Part shown: positions 23,317-33,382 of the stretch, in pieces
Layout: the number at the start of each line of letters is the position of its first letter
Numbering within the stretch: the first letter of the stretch is position 1
NCBI GenBank assembly: GCA_018607135.1
Contig: JABBCA010000012.1
Coordinates: 1 to 64,000 of the forward strand
Reading direction: 5' to 3'
Length of the DNA stretch: 64,000 bases
Source: Opitutales bacterium
GTDB taxonomy: Bacteria; Verrucomicrobiota; Verrucomicrobiia; Opitutales; Coraliomargaritaceae
Translations under genes and position numbers: made by a program
The notes under the pieces: model-generated
Seen by the model: only the letters and a program-made list of their open reading frames with translations
Told to the model about the DNA's origin: nothing
Database searches by the model: none

Positions 23317-25812
23317 CTAAGAGCCCGTCGCACCTGAAACAGGCTGATCTTGCTCGAACTCCAGCTCCTTGGCGTCTTTGTTGACTCCAACTCGAATCAA
23401 CTCACCTGGTTTGATTTCACCCCCTAGGATAGCCTCAGCTAGATTATCTTCAAGATGACGCTCAATTGCACGACGTAGCGGACGTGCGCCATACTTCTCG
23501 TCGTAACCTTTCTCTATAAGGAAAGCCTTTGCTTCTTCGGAGAACTCGAAAGTAAAGTCTCGCTCCTTCAAACGCTTAGAAACATTGCGAAGCTCTAGTT
23601 CGACGATAGACTGCATATCTTCACGAGCGAGGGACTTAAAGATAACTAGATCGTTCAAACGATTCAAAAACTCTGGTTTGAACACGCGCTTTGTTTCATC
23701 GAGAATTTTTTCGCGAATCTTTTCGTATTCGTTCTCGGCGTTGCTTTCGACACCAAATCCCATGGATGTATTACGTTGCAAGATATCGGCCCCTACATTT
23801 GAAGTCATTATCAAGATCGTATTACGGAAATCAATCTTACGGCCCAAGCTATCAGTAAGCCGACCTTCCTCTAGGACCTGCAAGAGTAACTGAACCACGT
23901 CAGGATGTGCTTTTTCAATTTCATCAAAAAGAACGACTGAATAAGGCTTGCGGCGAACCGCTTCAGTTAATTGACCACCCTCCTCATAGCCCACGTAGCC
24001 TGGAGGTGAACCTACCAAACGCGACACCGCAAATTTTTCCATGTATTCAGACATATCGATCTGAATGATAGAGTCTTTATCGCCAAACATTTCTTCTGCG
24101 AGCACCTTAGCTAAAAGTGTTTTACCTACACCTGTTGGCCCAAGAAACATAAAAGAGCCAATTGGACGTTTGGGATCTTTCAAATCTGCACGCGAACGGC
24201 GCAGTGCCTTAGAAATGACTTCGGTGGCTATGTTTTGCCCGATCACCTCGCTCTGAAGTTGCTTTTCTAGCTTCAAGAGCTTCTTGCTTTCCTTCTGCTC
24301 CATGCGTGAAAGCGGGATGCCCGTCCAATCAGCAACGACTTGCAGCATTTCATCTTCATCCACGGTTAAACGGTTCTCTTCACGAGACTTCTTCCAAGCT
24401 TCAATGATGTCTTCCTGCTTCTTGCGGAGCTGCTTTTCTTGATCACGGAATTTAGCCGCCTCTTCGAAATGTTGCCCCGCAATAGCTTCTTCTTTTTTGG
24501 TGCAGACCTCTTCAATCGTCGCAGTCATCTTCTCAATTTCTGGAGGACGCTTGAGCGACTCGATACGGGAACGTGCGCCCGCCTCGTCTAGAATATCGAT
24601 CGCTTTATCGGGAAGAAAACGCGCGGTGATGTAGCGTTCCGAAAGTTTTGCAGCAGAGACCAAGGCTTCATCAGTAAAGATGACCTTATGGTGGTCTTCA
24701 TATTTACCACGGATACCCTTCAGTATGAGAACGGTGTCTTCAACGGAAGGCGCATCGACCTTTACGGACTGAAAACGACGATCTAACGCACTATCCTTTT
24801 CGATGTATTTGCGATACTCGGCGAGCGTAGTGGCACCGATACATTGCAACTCGCCACGACTCAGCGCAGGCTTGAAGATATTAGAGGCATCCATCGCACC
24901 CTCGGCCGCGCCCGCACCCACAATCGTGTGCAACTCGTCGATAAAAATGATGACGTTCTTTGCACGACGAATCTCATCCATGACTGCTTTGATACGCTCT
25001 TCGAATTGACCACGGTATTTCGTGCCAGCTACCATGAGCGCGAGGTCCAGGGTGATCACACGCTTGTCTTCTAAAATTTCTGGAACCAGACCCGATGCTA
25101 TTTCTTGTGCGAGCCCTTCAACGATGGCAGTCTTGCCGACGCCTGCCTCACCGATTAGGACTGGGTTATTCTTAGAACGCCGGCAAAGGATTTGCACCAC
25201 TCGGCGAATCTCATGTTTACGGCCGATCACAGGGTCAAGTTCACCGGCTTTGGCTAGCTCAGTCAGGTCACGACCAAAGGCTTTAAGCGCTGGAGTCTTT
25301 GTATCTTTCTTGTCTTCTGGAGCATTTCCTTGCCCGCCTGCAGAGGCCTCTTCAGGCTCGCCCGAAAAGTTAGGATCTAGCTCCGATAAAATTTCGTTAC
25401 GGCAGCGCTCAATATCCACGTCCAAAGACTTCAATACGCGTGCGGCCACGCCCTCACCTTCACGCAGGAGGCCTAGTAAAATATGCTCAGTGCCGACGTA
25501 AGAGTGGTTCAGTGCTTTCGCTTCTTTGCCAGCCAGCGCTAAAACCTTTTTTACGCGCGGTGTGTAAGGTATGTTACCCGATGGCTTACTTTCTGGCCCA
25601 GTGCCGACCTGCTTTTCCACCGCAGAACGCACGGTTTGGAGGTCGAGCCCCATTTTTTGGAGCACGTTGACAGCCACCCCTTGACCCAGATTAATCAAAC
25701 CTAGTAGTAGGTGCTCAGTCCCCACATAATTGTGGTGAAAGCGATCGGCTTCCTTTCTGGCGAGGGCTAAAACTTGTTGAGCGCGAGGGGTGAAATTGTT
25801 CATCGGTTCCAT
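23317..25812 (-). CDS. clpC: AAA+ unfoldase ClpC
   Basis: An 831-residue Hsp100 unfoldase that feeds substrates to ClpP. Order of domains: two Clp_N repeats (residues 1-150, [20 protein letters not shown]), AAA-1 with [13 protein letters not shown], the ClpC-type middle domain with a UVR motif ([17 protein letters not shown]), AAA-2 with [19 protein letters not shown] and the [17 protein letters not shown] pore/sensor region, and the C-terminal D2-small domain. Length is typical for ClpC. It is the last gene of mcsA-mcsB-clpC, 23 bases after mcsB, as in Firmicutes but without ctsR. An ATG three codons in (MNNFTPRA) is an alternative start. A terminator follows at 23271. Confidence 0.97.
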   Translation of the reverse strand: MEPMNNFTPRAQQVLALARKEADRFHHNYVGTEHLLLGLINLGQGVAVNVLQKMGLDLQTVRSAVEKQVGTGPESKPSGNIPYTPRVKKVLALAGKEAKALNHSYVGTEHILLGLLREGEGVAARVLKSLDVDIERCRNEILSELDPNFSGEPEEASAGGQGNAPEDKKDTKTPALKAFGRDLTELAKAGELDPVIGRKHEIRRVVQILCRRSKNNPVLIGEAGVGKTAIVEGLAQEIASGLVPEILEDKRVITLDLALMVAGTKYRGQFEERIKAVMDEIRRAKNVIIFIDELHTIVGAGAAEGAMDASNIFKPALSRGELQCIGATTLAEYRKYIEKDSALDRRFQSVKVDAPSVEDTVLILKGIRGKYEDHHKVIFTDEALVSAAKLSERYITARFLPDKAIDILDEAGARSRIESLKRPPEIEKMTATIEEVCTKKEEAIAGQHFEEAAKFRDQEKQLRKKQEDIIEAWKKSREENRLTVDEDEMLQVVADWTGIPLSRMEQKESKKLLKLEKQLQSEVIGQNIATEVISKALRRSRADLKDPKRPIGSFMFLGPTGVGKTLLAKVLAEEMFGDKDSIIQIDMSEYMEKFAVSRLVGSPPGYVGYEEGGQLTEAVRRKPYSVVLFDEIEKAHPDVVQLLLQVLEEGRLTDSLGRKIDFRNTILIMTSNVGADILQRNTSMGFGVESNAENEYEKIREKILDETKRVFKPEFLNRLNDLVIFKSLAREDMQSIVELELRNVSKRLKERDFTFEFSEEAKAFLIEKGYDEKYGARPLRRAIERHLEDNLAEAILGGEIKPGELIRVGVNKDAKELEFEQDQPVSGATGS

Positions 25813-25835
25813 AAATTATATCAGTTAAATAATGT

Positions 25836-26924
25836 TTACTTCGATTCGCCAACCTTGTCAAAATTTAGAGGTGGAAGATGGCTAAACTCTTCCCGTAATT
25901 TGTCTGCACGCGCGATGTCACGGAGTTCAGGCTCAATGCCTTCATGAGCGGCATATTGTATGTGACCAGGCTGACACTCAATAAAGAGGCGATCCACATC
26001 AGATCGATTGGACTCGGGTAGCATGTTGAAATCAACTGACAGTCGCATCAATGAAAGTAAGTTCATCGCTTCATTCGAAGAAAGAAAATGCACGTTTTGT
26101 AACACACCGAATGCGCGGCCGATCTTATCGAGTAGTTTCGCGCGATTCTCTTCGAGATATTTGAAACGCGCATTCACCTCATGATCGATAATGGTCTTAA
26201 GCACACTGCCAAGACGGGTGATAATCTCAGATTCGCTCTCCCCCAAAGTTTGCTGATTAGAGATCTGAAAAACATGTCCTGTCGCGTCGGAGCCCTCGCC
26301 AAACAAGCCACGCACAGTGATGCCGAGCTGGTTCACGGCACGAATTACGCGCTCCATCTGCTCTGAGATCACTAGACCAGGAAGATGCATCATGACTGAG
26401 GCTCGCAAGCCAGTGCCTAAATTGGTCGGGCATGCGGTTAAAAATCCAAATTCAGATGAAAACGCGACATCGAGTAGATCTTCCAAATCACTATCAAAAC
26501 GATCCATCTGCTTCCAGACCGAGTTCAAATTGAAGCCTGTTTTCAAAAACTGTATGCGCAAATGATCTTCCTCATTGATCATCACCGAACATGTTTGGTC
26601 CTTGTTGATGATTACGCCCGAGCCTTGCTCGCTCTCACAAAGTTCACGGCTAATCAAATGGCGCTCCACCAAAACCTGCTTCTCAAGCTCAGAAAGTTGA
26701 GAAATATCGAAAAAGGCACCGCTTTTCATCTGCTTCAATCCGCCAATATGATCGGCGCACTTAGACAAAACGTCACTGCGCTGCGCCGAAGTGGCACGCT
26801 CTGGGAATGGGATATCCGACAAATTACGAGCGAGTCGCACACGAGTGCTGAGAACGACAGGTGAGCCTTTTCTAGTGCTCTGAGTTAACTCGGCCCGGTC
26901 ACTTTTGATGAGTGATTCAATCAT
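25836..26924 (-). CDS. mcsB: Protein-arginine kinase McsB
   Basis: A 362-residue ATP:guanido phosphotransferase that phosphorylates arginines on proteins and marks them for ClpCP. Seen: LSTRVRLARNL (25-35, phosphate-binding arginines), INEEDHLRIQ (116-125, catalytic acidic loop), ACPTNLGTGLRASVMMHLP with Cys165, and the phosphoarginine-binding RDxxRA motif as RDIARA (335-340). The last motif separates McsB from free-arginine or creatine kinases. It overlaps mcsA by four bases, so the pair is translationally coupled, and precedes clpC, which is the expected partner. Confidence 0.95.
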   Translation of the reverse strand: MIESLIKSDRAELTQSTRKGSPVVLSTRVRLARNLSDIPFPERATSAQRSDVLSKCADHIGGLKQMKSGAFFDISQLSELEKQVLVERHLISRELCESEQGSGVIINKDQTCSVMINEEDHLRIQFLKTGFNLNSVWKQMDRFDSDLEDLLDVAFSSEFGFLTACPTNLGTGLRASVMMHLPGLVISEQMERVIRAVNQLGITVRGLFGEGSDATGHVFQISNQQTLGESESEIITRLGSVLKTIIDHEVNARFKYLEENRAKLLDKIGRAFGVLQNVHFLSSNEAMNLLSLMRLSVDFNMLPESNRSDVDRLFIECQPGHIQYAAHEGIEPELRDIARADKLREEFSHLPPLNFDKVGESK

Positions 26925-27433
26925 GCTTCGGTCACCTCCAACTCAGCTACAGCCACTTCGAGCTCGTGTATGAGGTCACGCAATTTAGCAGCCTCTTCGT
27001 AGGCTTCTTCAGCGATCGCACTCGCGAGTGAATCTTTGAGCGCTTGCAATTGAGCCTGGCTGTTTTGACGAGTCAGCGCGACTTCAGGGATCTTGCCCTT
27101 GTGCGTTAAACCCACGTGCATATCTTCTAAGGCAGGACGCACCAAGTCGCCGAATACTTGGAAACAAGCGGAACAACCGAGTCTACCGGTGCGGCGAAAA
27201 TCAGAAGTCTCAAGCCCACAGTTAGGGCAGACTAAGCTGGCCTCGGACGAATCAGGCGTCAAAGCAGTCTTCGAAAGTAAATCTGCTAGTGAAAACCCTT
27301 GAGGATCGGTCACCCCTTTCTTTTGAGCGCACGACTCACATAAATCCACTTTGTGGATCTTATTGTTCACGATTTGAGTCAAATGAACGGTCGCCTCTTT
27401 ATTACAGTTACTGCACTTCAGATTATCTGCCAT
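26921..27433 (-). CDS. mcsA: McsA, zinc-finger activator of McsB
   Basis: A 170-residue protein with four CxxC motifs (CSNC at 7-10, CESC near 32-35, CPNC and CSAC in the middle), giving two zinc sites as in McsA, and a C-terminal UVR coiled-coil (EEAYEEAAKLRDLIHELE) that contacts McsB/ClpC. In Bacillus, McsA activates McsB and acts as a ClpC adaptor. It is the first gene of the operon; no ctsR-like repressor is upstream. Length and motif order fit the family well. Confidence 0.94.
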   Translation of the reverse strand: MADNLKCSNCNKEATVHLTQIVNNKIHKVDLCESCAQKKGVTDPQGFSLADLLSKTALTPDSSEASLVCPNCGLETSDFRRTGRLGCSACFQVFGDLVRPALEDMHVGLTHKGKIPEVALTRQNSQAQLQALKDSLASAIAEEAYEEAAKLRDLIHELEVAVAELEVTEA

Positions 27434-27597
27434 AATTTAATAATAGGAATGTCTGAAAAGATCGCAAAGCGAAAGTATATTTTGTAGCTGCCTCATTACG
27501 AATTGCAAACGGATCAAATACTAAGACCGCACATTGCAATAATTGTGCCAATGCATCACCTGACTGAGGCGCGAGCAACCAGAGCCCTATAAAATGC

Positions 27598-28464
27598 TTA
27601 GAGCATCGTGCCATCGCGAACCACGCGGTGACGGAAGCTCTCAAGGAATTTTGCGGTAATCGGACCTGGTTTACCGTCGCCTATTGGACGTGCATCCACT
27701 TCGACGATCGGAACGATCTCCGCAGCAGTTCCAGTAAGGAACAACTCATCAGCAACCCAGACATCGTAGCGAGTCATGTTTGCTTCGCGCCATGGAATGC
27801 CGAGCTCTTCAGCAATTTCCAATGCAGTATCACGGGTGATCCCCTTCAGGGCGCCGGCACTAGCAGACGGAGTGATCAATTCACCCTTGTGGATGATAAA
27901 CACGTTGTCGCCTGTGCACTCCGCCACGTAGCCCTGATCATTTAGCATAATAGCCTCATGATAACCAAGGTGCTGAGCCTCAATTTTCGCTAAGATATTG
28001 TTTAAATAATTGAGCGACTTCACCGTCGGAGGCAACGCAGCTGGATTGCAGCGACGAGTCGGAACGGTGATGATTTTGAGGCCATTCTCGTAGAATTCCT
28101 GCGGGTAGAGCTGGATCTTATCGGCAATGATAATGAGCTGCGGCGTATCACAATTCTTAATCGACAAACCAAGGCTACCCACGCCACGCGTCACCACCAA
28201 GCGTATGTAACCATCCTTTAAGCCATTTGCAGAGCAGGTTTCACGAACTGCGTCGGAAATCTCCTTACGCGACCATGGCATCTCTAGCATGATCGCCTTT
28301 GCAGAATACTCTAAGCGCTCTAAATGCTCCTCAAGCTTAAAGACACAGCCGTTGTAGAGACGGATCCCCTCAAAGATTCCATCGCCATACAGTAAACCAT
28401 GATCAAACACCGAGACCTTAGCCTCGGATTGATCCACCAACCCGTCATTCATGTAAATTTTCAT
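27598..28464 (-). CDS. ilvE: Branched-chain amino-acid aminotransferase
   Basis: A 288-residue class IV PLP-dependent aminotransferase of the IlvE/DAAT fold. It transfers the amino group between Leu/Ile/Val and 2-oxoglutarate. Seen: FDHGLLYGDGIFEGIRLY near the start, the PLP lysine in VKSLNYLNNILAK, the YVAECTGDNVF loop, and the phosphate-binding GITRDTALEIAEELGI and FLTGTAAEI. Length is slightly short but within the range of bacterial IlvE. A D-amino-acid transaminase or aminodeoxychorismate lyase is the main alternative; the motifs favour IlvE. The gene stands between mcsA and acs with gaps, so it may have its own promoter. Confidence 0.9.
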   Translation of the reverse strand: MKIYMNDGLVDQSEAKVSVFDHGLLYGDGIFEGIRLYNGCVFKLEEHLERLEYSAKAIMLEMPWSRKEISDAVRETCSANGLKDGYIRLVVTRGVGSLGLSIKNCDTPQLIIIADKIQLYPQEFYENGLKIITVPTRRCNPAALPPTVKSLNYLNNILAKIEAQHLGYHEAIMLNDQGYVAECTGDNVFIIHKGELITPSASAGALKGITRDTALEIAEELGIPWREANMTRYDVWVADELFLTGTAAEIVPIVEVDARPIGDGKPGPITAKFLESFRHRVVRDGTML

Positions 28465-28548
28465 AAAGTGCGTGGATGATGAGCGCGGATTCGGTTTTGT
28501 CTAGTCTGCATCGCTGATTGGAGTAGCCAAAAGCGCAAAGTTTTTCAT

Positions 28549-30513
28549 TTATCCGTTCAAATACTGTTGTTGCAGCTCCTCAACGACACTCGGGTCGGCC
28601 AAAGTCGTGGTATTGCCTAGCTCCTTACCTTCAGCAATGTCACGCAATAAACGGCGCATGATCTTACCTGAACGAGTCTTCGGCAGGTCTGAGGAAAAAA
28701 GAATACGCTCTGGACGCGCAAATTTACCAATGCCCTTATCAATCATTGTGACGAGCTCCTTGCGCAAATGATCATCGTGGTCGCGGCCATCAATAACCGT
28801 CACAAAGGCAATCAGTCCCTGTCCTTTGATCTCGTGAGGCACACCAACGACTGCGGATTCCGCTACGTCCTTATGCTCAACAAAGACTGACTCCAATTCG
28901 GCAGTGCCGATACGGTGCCCCGAGACATTCACCACGTCATCGACCCGACCAAGTATCCAAATGTAGCCGTCCTCATCCCGCCGCGCACCATCTCCGGGGA
29001 AGTAATACTGACCATCCCACTTGCACCAATAGGTATCTTTGAAACGCTGAGGATCGCCATAAATACCGCGCAGCATGCCTGGCCAAGGCTTCTTGATCGC
29101 CAAAATACCGGCATCGACCTCCTTGGCATCGTCAGTCAAAATTGCGGGTTCAACTCCGAAAAACGGCAAGGTCGCACAGCCTGGCTTGGTGGGCACCGCC
29201 CCAGGAATCGGGGTCAACATGTGGCCACCCGTTTCCGTTTGCCACCAGGTATCCACGATCGGGCAGCGCTCGCCGCCGATCTTGCTATGATACCACATCC
29301 ATGCTTCTGGATTGATGGGTTCACCGACTGTGCCCAGCAGGCGTAATGACGATAAGTCACGTCCATCGACCCACTGATCACCCCACTTCATGAACGCACG
29401 AATTGCAGTCGGAGCCGTATAGAAAATAGAAACCTTATACTTCTCCACAATTTCCCAAAAACGCCCCTCGTCCGGGTGATTCGGGGCGCCCTCATACATC
29501 ACCTGCGTCACACCATTCTGCATGATACCATAAACGATGTAAGTGTGCCCCGTAATCCAACCAACGTCGGCGGTGCACCAATAAACATCCTCCTGCTTGA
29601 GATCGAAAACGTATTTCGAAGTCAGATAGCTAAACACCTGATACCCAGCAGTCGTGTGCATAATGCCCTTCGGTTTGCCTGTGGTGCCACTGGTATAGAG
29701 TAGAAACAAGAGATCCTCAGCTTCCATTTCCTCAGCAGGACATTCATCGCTCACATCCGCTACCAAATCATGATACCATGAATCACGGCCCGCGACCATA
29801 CTGCAATCGACTGGATGATCCTCGCCGCGCTTCACCACGATTACGTCTTTTACGCAGGCACATGTTTCAACACCCTCATCAACGATCTTCTTCAATTCCA
29901 GCATCTTGCCACGACGGTAGCCACCGTCCGCGGTGATCACCATGCAGGTCTCACTATCAAGCACACGGTCACGAATCGAATCTGCCGAGAAACCAGCAAA
30001 AATCACGGAATGCACTGCGCCAATTCGCGCACAAGCCAGCACTGCGATCGCTAGCTCTGGAACCATTGGTAGGTAAATCGCAATACGGTCGCCCTTACTC
30101 ACACCACGAGCCTTCAGCACATTGGCAAAACGTGACACCTCGAGCAACATCTGACTGTAGGTCAGGTCACGCGTATCACCTGGTTCGCCCTCCCAATGTA
30201 TTGCAACTTTATCGCCACGCCCCTCCGCAACATGACGATCCAGGCAATTATACGAAAGATTGGTGCGACTGCCATCATACCACTTGAAAAATGGAGCATT
30301 CGAATCGTCCAAAACAGTATCCCATTTCTTAAACCAGTGCAGCTCCTCAGCTGCTTCAGCCCAAAATCCCTCAGGGTCTTGAATACTTTTCTCATACATC
30401 GCCCGATACGCATCCATTCCGGAAACGGCAGCTTTTTGAGCAAATTCAGAAGTTGGGGCGAAAAGTCGGTTTTCGTGTGAAACCGACTCCATAGAGGAAG
30501 ATTCTTCAGACAT
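28549..30513 (-). CDS. acs: Acetyl-CoA synthetase
   Basis: A 654-residue AMP-forming acetyl-CoA synthetase: acetate, ATP and CoA to acetyl-CoA, AMP and PPi. Seen: the ACS_N start (DPEGFWAEAAEELHWFKKW), the A3 phosphate loop LLYTSGTTGKPKGIMHTT, DTWWQTETGGHMLTPIPGA for acetate binding, the GDGARRDEDGYIWILGRVDD hinge, and the acetylatable lysine in PKTRSGKIMRRLLR near the C-terminus. The frame is open to 30546, but the ATG at 30513 (MSEESSS) is a better start. It may allow growth on acetate or scavenge overflow acetate. Confidence 0.96.
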   Translation of the reverse strand: MSEESSSMESVSHENRLFAPTSEFAQKAAVSGMDAYRAMYEKSIQDPEGFWAEAAEELHWFKKWDTVLDDSNAPFFKWYDGSRTNLSYNCLDRHVAEGRGDKVAIHWEGEPGDTRDLTYSQMLLEVSRFANVLKARGVSKGDRIAIYLPMVPELAIAVLACARIGAVHSVIFAGFSADSIRDRVLDSETCMVITADGGYRRGKMLELKKIVDEGVETCACVKDVIVVKRGEDHPVDCSMVAGRDSWYHDLVADVSDECPAEEMEAEDLLFLLYTSGTTGKPKGIMHTTAGYQVFSYLTSKYVFDLKQEDVYWCTADVGWITGHTYIVYGIMQNGVTQVMYEGAPNHPDEGRFWEIVEKYKVSIFYTAPTAIRAFMKWGDQWVDGRDLSSLRLLGTVGEPINPEAWMWYHSKIGGERCPIVDTWWQTETGGHMLTPIPGAVPTKPGCATLPFFGVEPAILTDDAKEVDAGILAIKKPWPGMLRGIYGDPQRFKDTYWCKWDGQYYFPGDGARRDEDGYIWILGRVDDVVNVSGHRIGTAELESVFVEHKDVAESAVVGVPHEIKGQGLIAFVTVIDGRDHDDHLRKELVTMIDKGIGKFARPERILFSSDLPKTRSGKIMRRLLRDIAEGKELGNTTTLADPSVVEELQQQYLNG

Positions 30514-30737
30514 GGTGAATGAGTTAAACGATGGATTTACTATCACAGCGCAAAAGCCCTGCTAATGAACTAAATAACCAAACTGTGAGCGCACAAGGGT
30601 CAATGACTTTTCACCCGTTTTCGTATTCCTTGGTAACCATTGCACTATATATGTAGTTCGGCCCAAAAGCTATTGACAATGGATTCCCTTAAAAGCATCA
30701 CCTTCTGCTCTACGCGTAAAAAAGACGCCTTTAGCTA

Positions 30738-32513
30738 ATGGAAAATTTTGCAGATCAATGCCTCGACATGGCCCAGTCAATCCTGGGACATAATTTAGAA
30801 TCAATCAGTGAGCAGGGAAGTATCACCCCAGTAGCTGGAGAAGACAGCCGCCTGGACGAACCGGGTCACGCTGCGCTCGCAATCGGTGAGTATTATCGCG
30901 CGACGAACGAAACGGAACTTGCAGGTTATGACTTGGTCGACCTCTCCGCACGCTGCATTACCGCACAAGCGTTCTCACCCGAAGTTCACGAAAACGGCCT
31001 AGCTTACTCAGCATTGGGCCTACTCTCCTTCGGGCCAGCCAAGGATCGTAACCCAGTATGGGAGCGCCTCATGGATCCGACTCGTGAGCAACTTGACAAG
31101 CTCCTCCTTGAGCGCAGCGATTACGACAATCACTACCAAAGTTTCAACATCGCTAAGGCGGTTACACGCTTCAGCCTAGGACTCTCAAAGAAGGACGAGA
31201 CTGGCCGCTTGATTGACCGCTTCCTTGAGCGTATCGACTCCAGCTCATCCACAGGATACTTCGACGATTCCAGCGCTGCCGATGGTCAGTTGAATGGCTC
31301 GTTCGACATCTATGGCGTGCTCAGCTTCGTTTTCATTCGTCAAGCGCTTCAGCTCCACGCGAATCTACACCTTCGCGAGCGCAAGCTTCCGAGCCTACGC
31401 ACCTACTCTGAGAAATACCTCAAGTTGATTCCAGACCTCGCTCGTCAAGACGGCGTCGGACTCGCTTATGGTCGCTCGCTCGGTGCCTACGGCCAAATGC
31501 ACTGTATCAGCCTCACACTTCAAGCACTTCGTGATGGCTGGGTGCCCGCAGCACAGCGCGATTTATACACAGATGCCGTGCGCCGCTTGTTCATGAATTT
31601 CTTCGTCACTTACCTTGACCAAGAACACGGCTACCTCGTGATTCGCGATGAAGAGCGAAACACAGTGCCCTACCACACTACACGTATGGCCAACTTCGAT
31701 GCGGCTCGCTATCTCTGCCAATGGGCACGTCTTGCACGTTCCACAGGTGGCAGTGCGGCACCCGCCGCGCCAGTGGCTCCTCGCAAAGTTGCCCGCTACG
31801 TCAGTTTTGATAAGAGCAACAAAAAAGAACAAGGCCTCTTCGTATATCAAGATCCAGACTCAGGGCTCGCACTACAACTGCCACTGATCGCTTCCAGCAA
31901 ACTGGGTAAAGGCACCTCCGATTATTTAGCATTTCCTCACTCACCTGGTATCTTCGATTGGCCCGTTGCAAAGTATGTTCCGATCATGATGCCCGAACTC
32001 ACCTTTGGCGACAAAGTGATCGTGCCTTCATTCTATGGAAAGAACTGCACCACCAGCATGGGTCTGCGCAACGCACTCAATTTTAAATACGATCAACCTG
32101 AGCTCATCACCAAGGACGAGCAAATCGTCCCTGGCCTTGGCAGTTGCAAAGTCATTTGGTCCTTCAAGGGCGGTCAGATCGGTTGCGAATTCTGCTTCAC
32201 TGTGAAGCAACAAGTTCAACTCGACAAAATGCGCTACGTGCTCGCAATTGCAGCACCACACAGCCGTTACCGTGTAGCCACTGCATTTACACTTGGCGAA
32301 GGCGGACACCGCACCGAAGTCGTGAAAGATGATTTCCAAGCAGAGTGGAAAGAACTGGAGGTCGTTACCGACAACCCGGACTACCGCACCTATTACGGAA
32401 ACTTACACTACTTGCAAATCCTCGAACGCGATCATCCATTGATCATGCGTCCAGGCATGCAATACCGCCTAGCACTGACTTTCGAGCCAGACATCACATT
32501 CGCGGATGAATAA
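30738..32513 (+). CDS. Unknown cytosolic protein, alpha-toroid-like with beta domain
   Basis: A 591-residue protein with no signal peptide. The N-terminal about 350 residues look all-helical with GLAYGRSLGAYGQMHCISL and GELAxY-like spacing recalling (alpha/alpha)6 toroids of glycan-active enzymes and the DUF2264 group; the C-terminal about 240 residues look beta-rich (LALQLPLIASSKLGKGTSDY). An Ala/Pro linker (GGSAAPAAPVAPRK) separates them. No family is assigned with confidence. The start is an ATG just after GCTA at 30735. It is divergent from acs and followed by hisF. A polysaccharide- or sugar-related role is only a structural guess. Confidence 0.78.
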   Translation: MENFADQCLDMAQSILGHNLESISEQGSITPVAGEDSRLDEPGHAALAIGEYYRATNETELAGYDLVDLSARCITAQAFSPEVHENGLAYSALGLLSFGPAKDRNPVWERLMDPTREQLDKLLLERSDYDNHYQSFNIAKAVTRFSLGLSKKDETGRLIDRFLERIDSSSSTGYFDDSSAADGQLNGSFDIYGVLSFVFIRQALQLHANLHLRERKLPSLRTYSEKYLKLIPDLARQDGVGLAYGRSLGAYGQMHCISLTLQALRDGWVPAAQRDLYTDAVRRLFMNFFVTYLDQEHGYLVIRDEERNTVPYHTTRMANFDAARYLCQWARLARSTGGSAAPAAPVAPRKVARYVSFDKSNKKEQGLFVYQDPDSGLALQLPLIASSKLGKGTSDYLAFPHSPGIFDWPVAKYVPIMMPELTFGDKVIVPSFYGKNCTTSMGLRNALNFKYDQPELITKDEQIVPGLGSCKVIWSFKGGQIGCEFCFTVKQQVQLDKMRYVLAIAAPHSRYRVATAFTLGEGGHRTEVVKDDFQAEWKELEVVTDNPDYRTYYGNLHYLQILERDHPLIMRPGMQYRLALTFEPDITFADE

Positions 32514-32560
32514 TTACTAATGAATAATAGCTAATTATTCATTAACCATTATTCATAAAA
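32511..32560. repeat. A/T-rich intercistronic repeat, copy 2
   Basis: Starts at the stop codon of the 591-residue gene and ends at the hisF ATG. It contains a perfect inverted repeat AATGAATAAT-AGCTA-ATTATTCATT and the sequence AATTATTCATTA also present at 6132-6180. The A/T hairpin is too weak to be a terminator and lacks a trailing T run. Confidence 0.6.
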
Positions 32561-33325
32561 ATGCTTTCGGTTCGCATCATACCGTGCCTCGATGTTCATG
32601 ACGGTCGTGTCGTGAAAGGCGTGAACTTCGTCAACCTCATCGACGCAGGTGATCCCGTTGAGCAAGCCAAAGCTTACGAGCTGCAAGGTGCGGATGAACT
32701 CGTCTTTCTAGACATCACCGCCTCCAGTGATGAGCGTAACACCATGATTGACGTCGTGCGTCGCACGGCATCCGAGTGCTTCATGCCGCTCACCGTCGGT
32801 GGCGGTCTCCGCAACGTCGAGAATATCCGCGACATGCTCAATGCAGGTGCCGATAAGGTCAGCCTAAACACCGCAGCGATTCTCAATCCAGAGCTGATCA
32901 AAGAATCCTCTTCCAAATTCGGCAACCAATGCATCGTCGTCGCAATCGATGCCAAGCGCGTGCCCGACCAACCTGGCAAATGGCAGGTTTACACACATGG
33001 TGGCCGCAACAATACAGGCCTCGACGCCATCGAATGGGCGAAGAAGGTCGTTTCACTCGGCGCAGGCGAAATCTTGCTCACGAGTATGGATTCTGATGGC
33101 ACCAAAGCTGGCTTCGACAACGAGCTCAATAAAGCCGTCAGCGAAGCCGTCGAAGTGCCTGTCATCGCCTCAGGCGGAGCTGGCACGCTCGACCACCTCG
33201 CTGATGCCATTACCGAAGGTAAAACCAGCGCGGTGCTGGCAGCATCCATCTTCCACTTTGGCACATTTACGATCAAACAAGCCAAAGAACACCTACAATC
33301 CCGCGGCCTTCCCGTGCGATTGTAA
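32561..33325 (+). CDS. hisF: Imidazole glycerol phosphate synthase, cyclase subunit HisF
   Basis: A 254-residue TIM barrel that, with the glutaminase HisH, makes imidazole glycerol phosphate and AICAR in histidine synthesis. Seen: [16 protein letters not shown] with the catalytic Asp, [24 protein letters not shown] with the second Asp (about residue 131), [16 protein letters not shown] and [13 protein letters not shown]. Length is standard. No other his gene is in the window, so histidine genes are scattered in this genome. Confidence 0.97.
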   Translation: MLSVRIIPCLDVHDGRVVKGVNFVNLIDAGDPVEQAKAYELQGADELVFLDITASSDERNTMIDVVRRTASECFMPLTVGGGLRNVENIRDMLNAGADKVSLNTAAILNPELIKESSSKFGNQCIVVAIDAKRVPDQPGKWQVYTHGGRNNTGLDAIEWAKKVVSLGAGEILLTSMDSDGTKAGFDNELNKAVSEAVEVPVIASGGAGTLDHLADAITEGKTSAVLAASIFHFGTFTIKQAKEHLQSRGLPVRL

Positions 33326-33382
33326 CAATATGTTCACTGCTAGGTGACTTGACCTCTGCGCTTGTGGTTTCTATAAAAAATC

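Noticed and set aside
27423-27644. 73-codon minus-strand frame between ilvE and mcsA
   Set aside because: It overlaps the ends of both flanking genes and has no motif.
30673-30702. TTGACA as a -35 element before the 591-residue gene
   Set aside because: No TATAAT-like -10 hexamer lies at 16-18 bases spacing.
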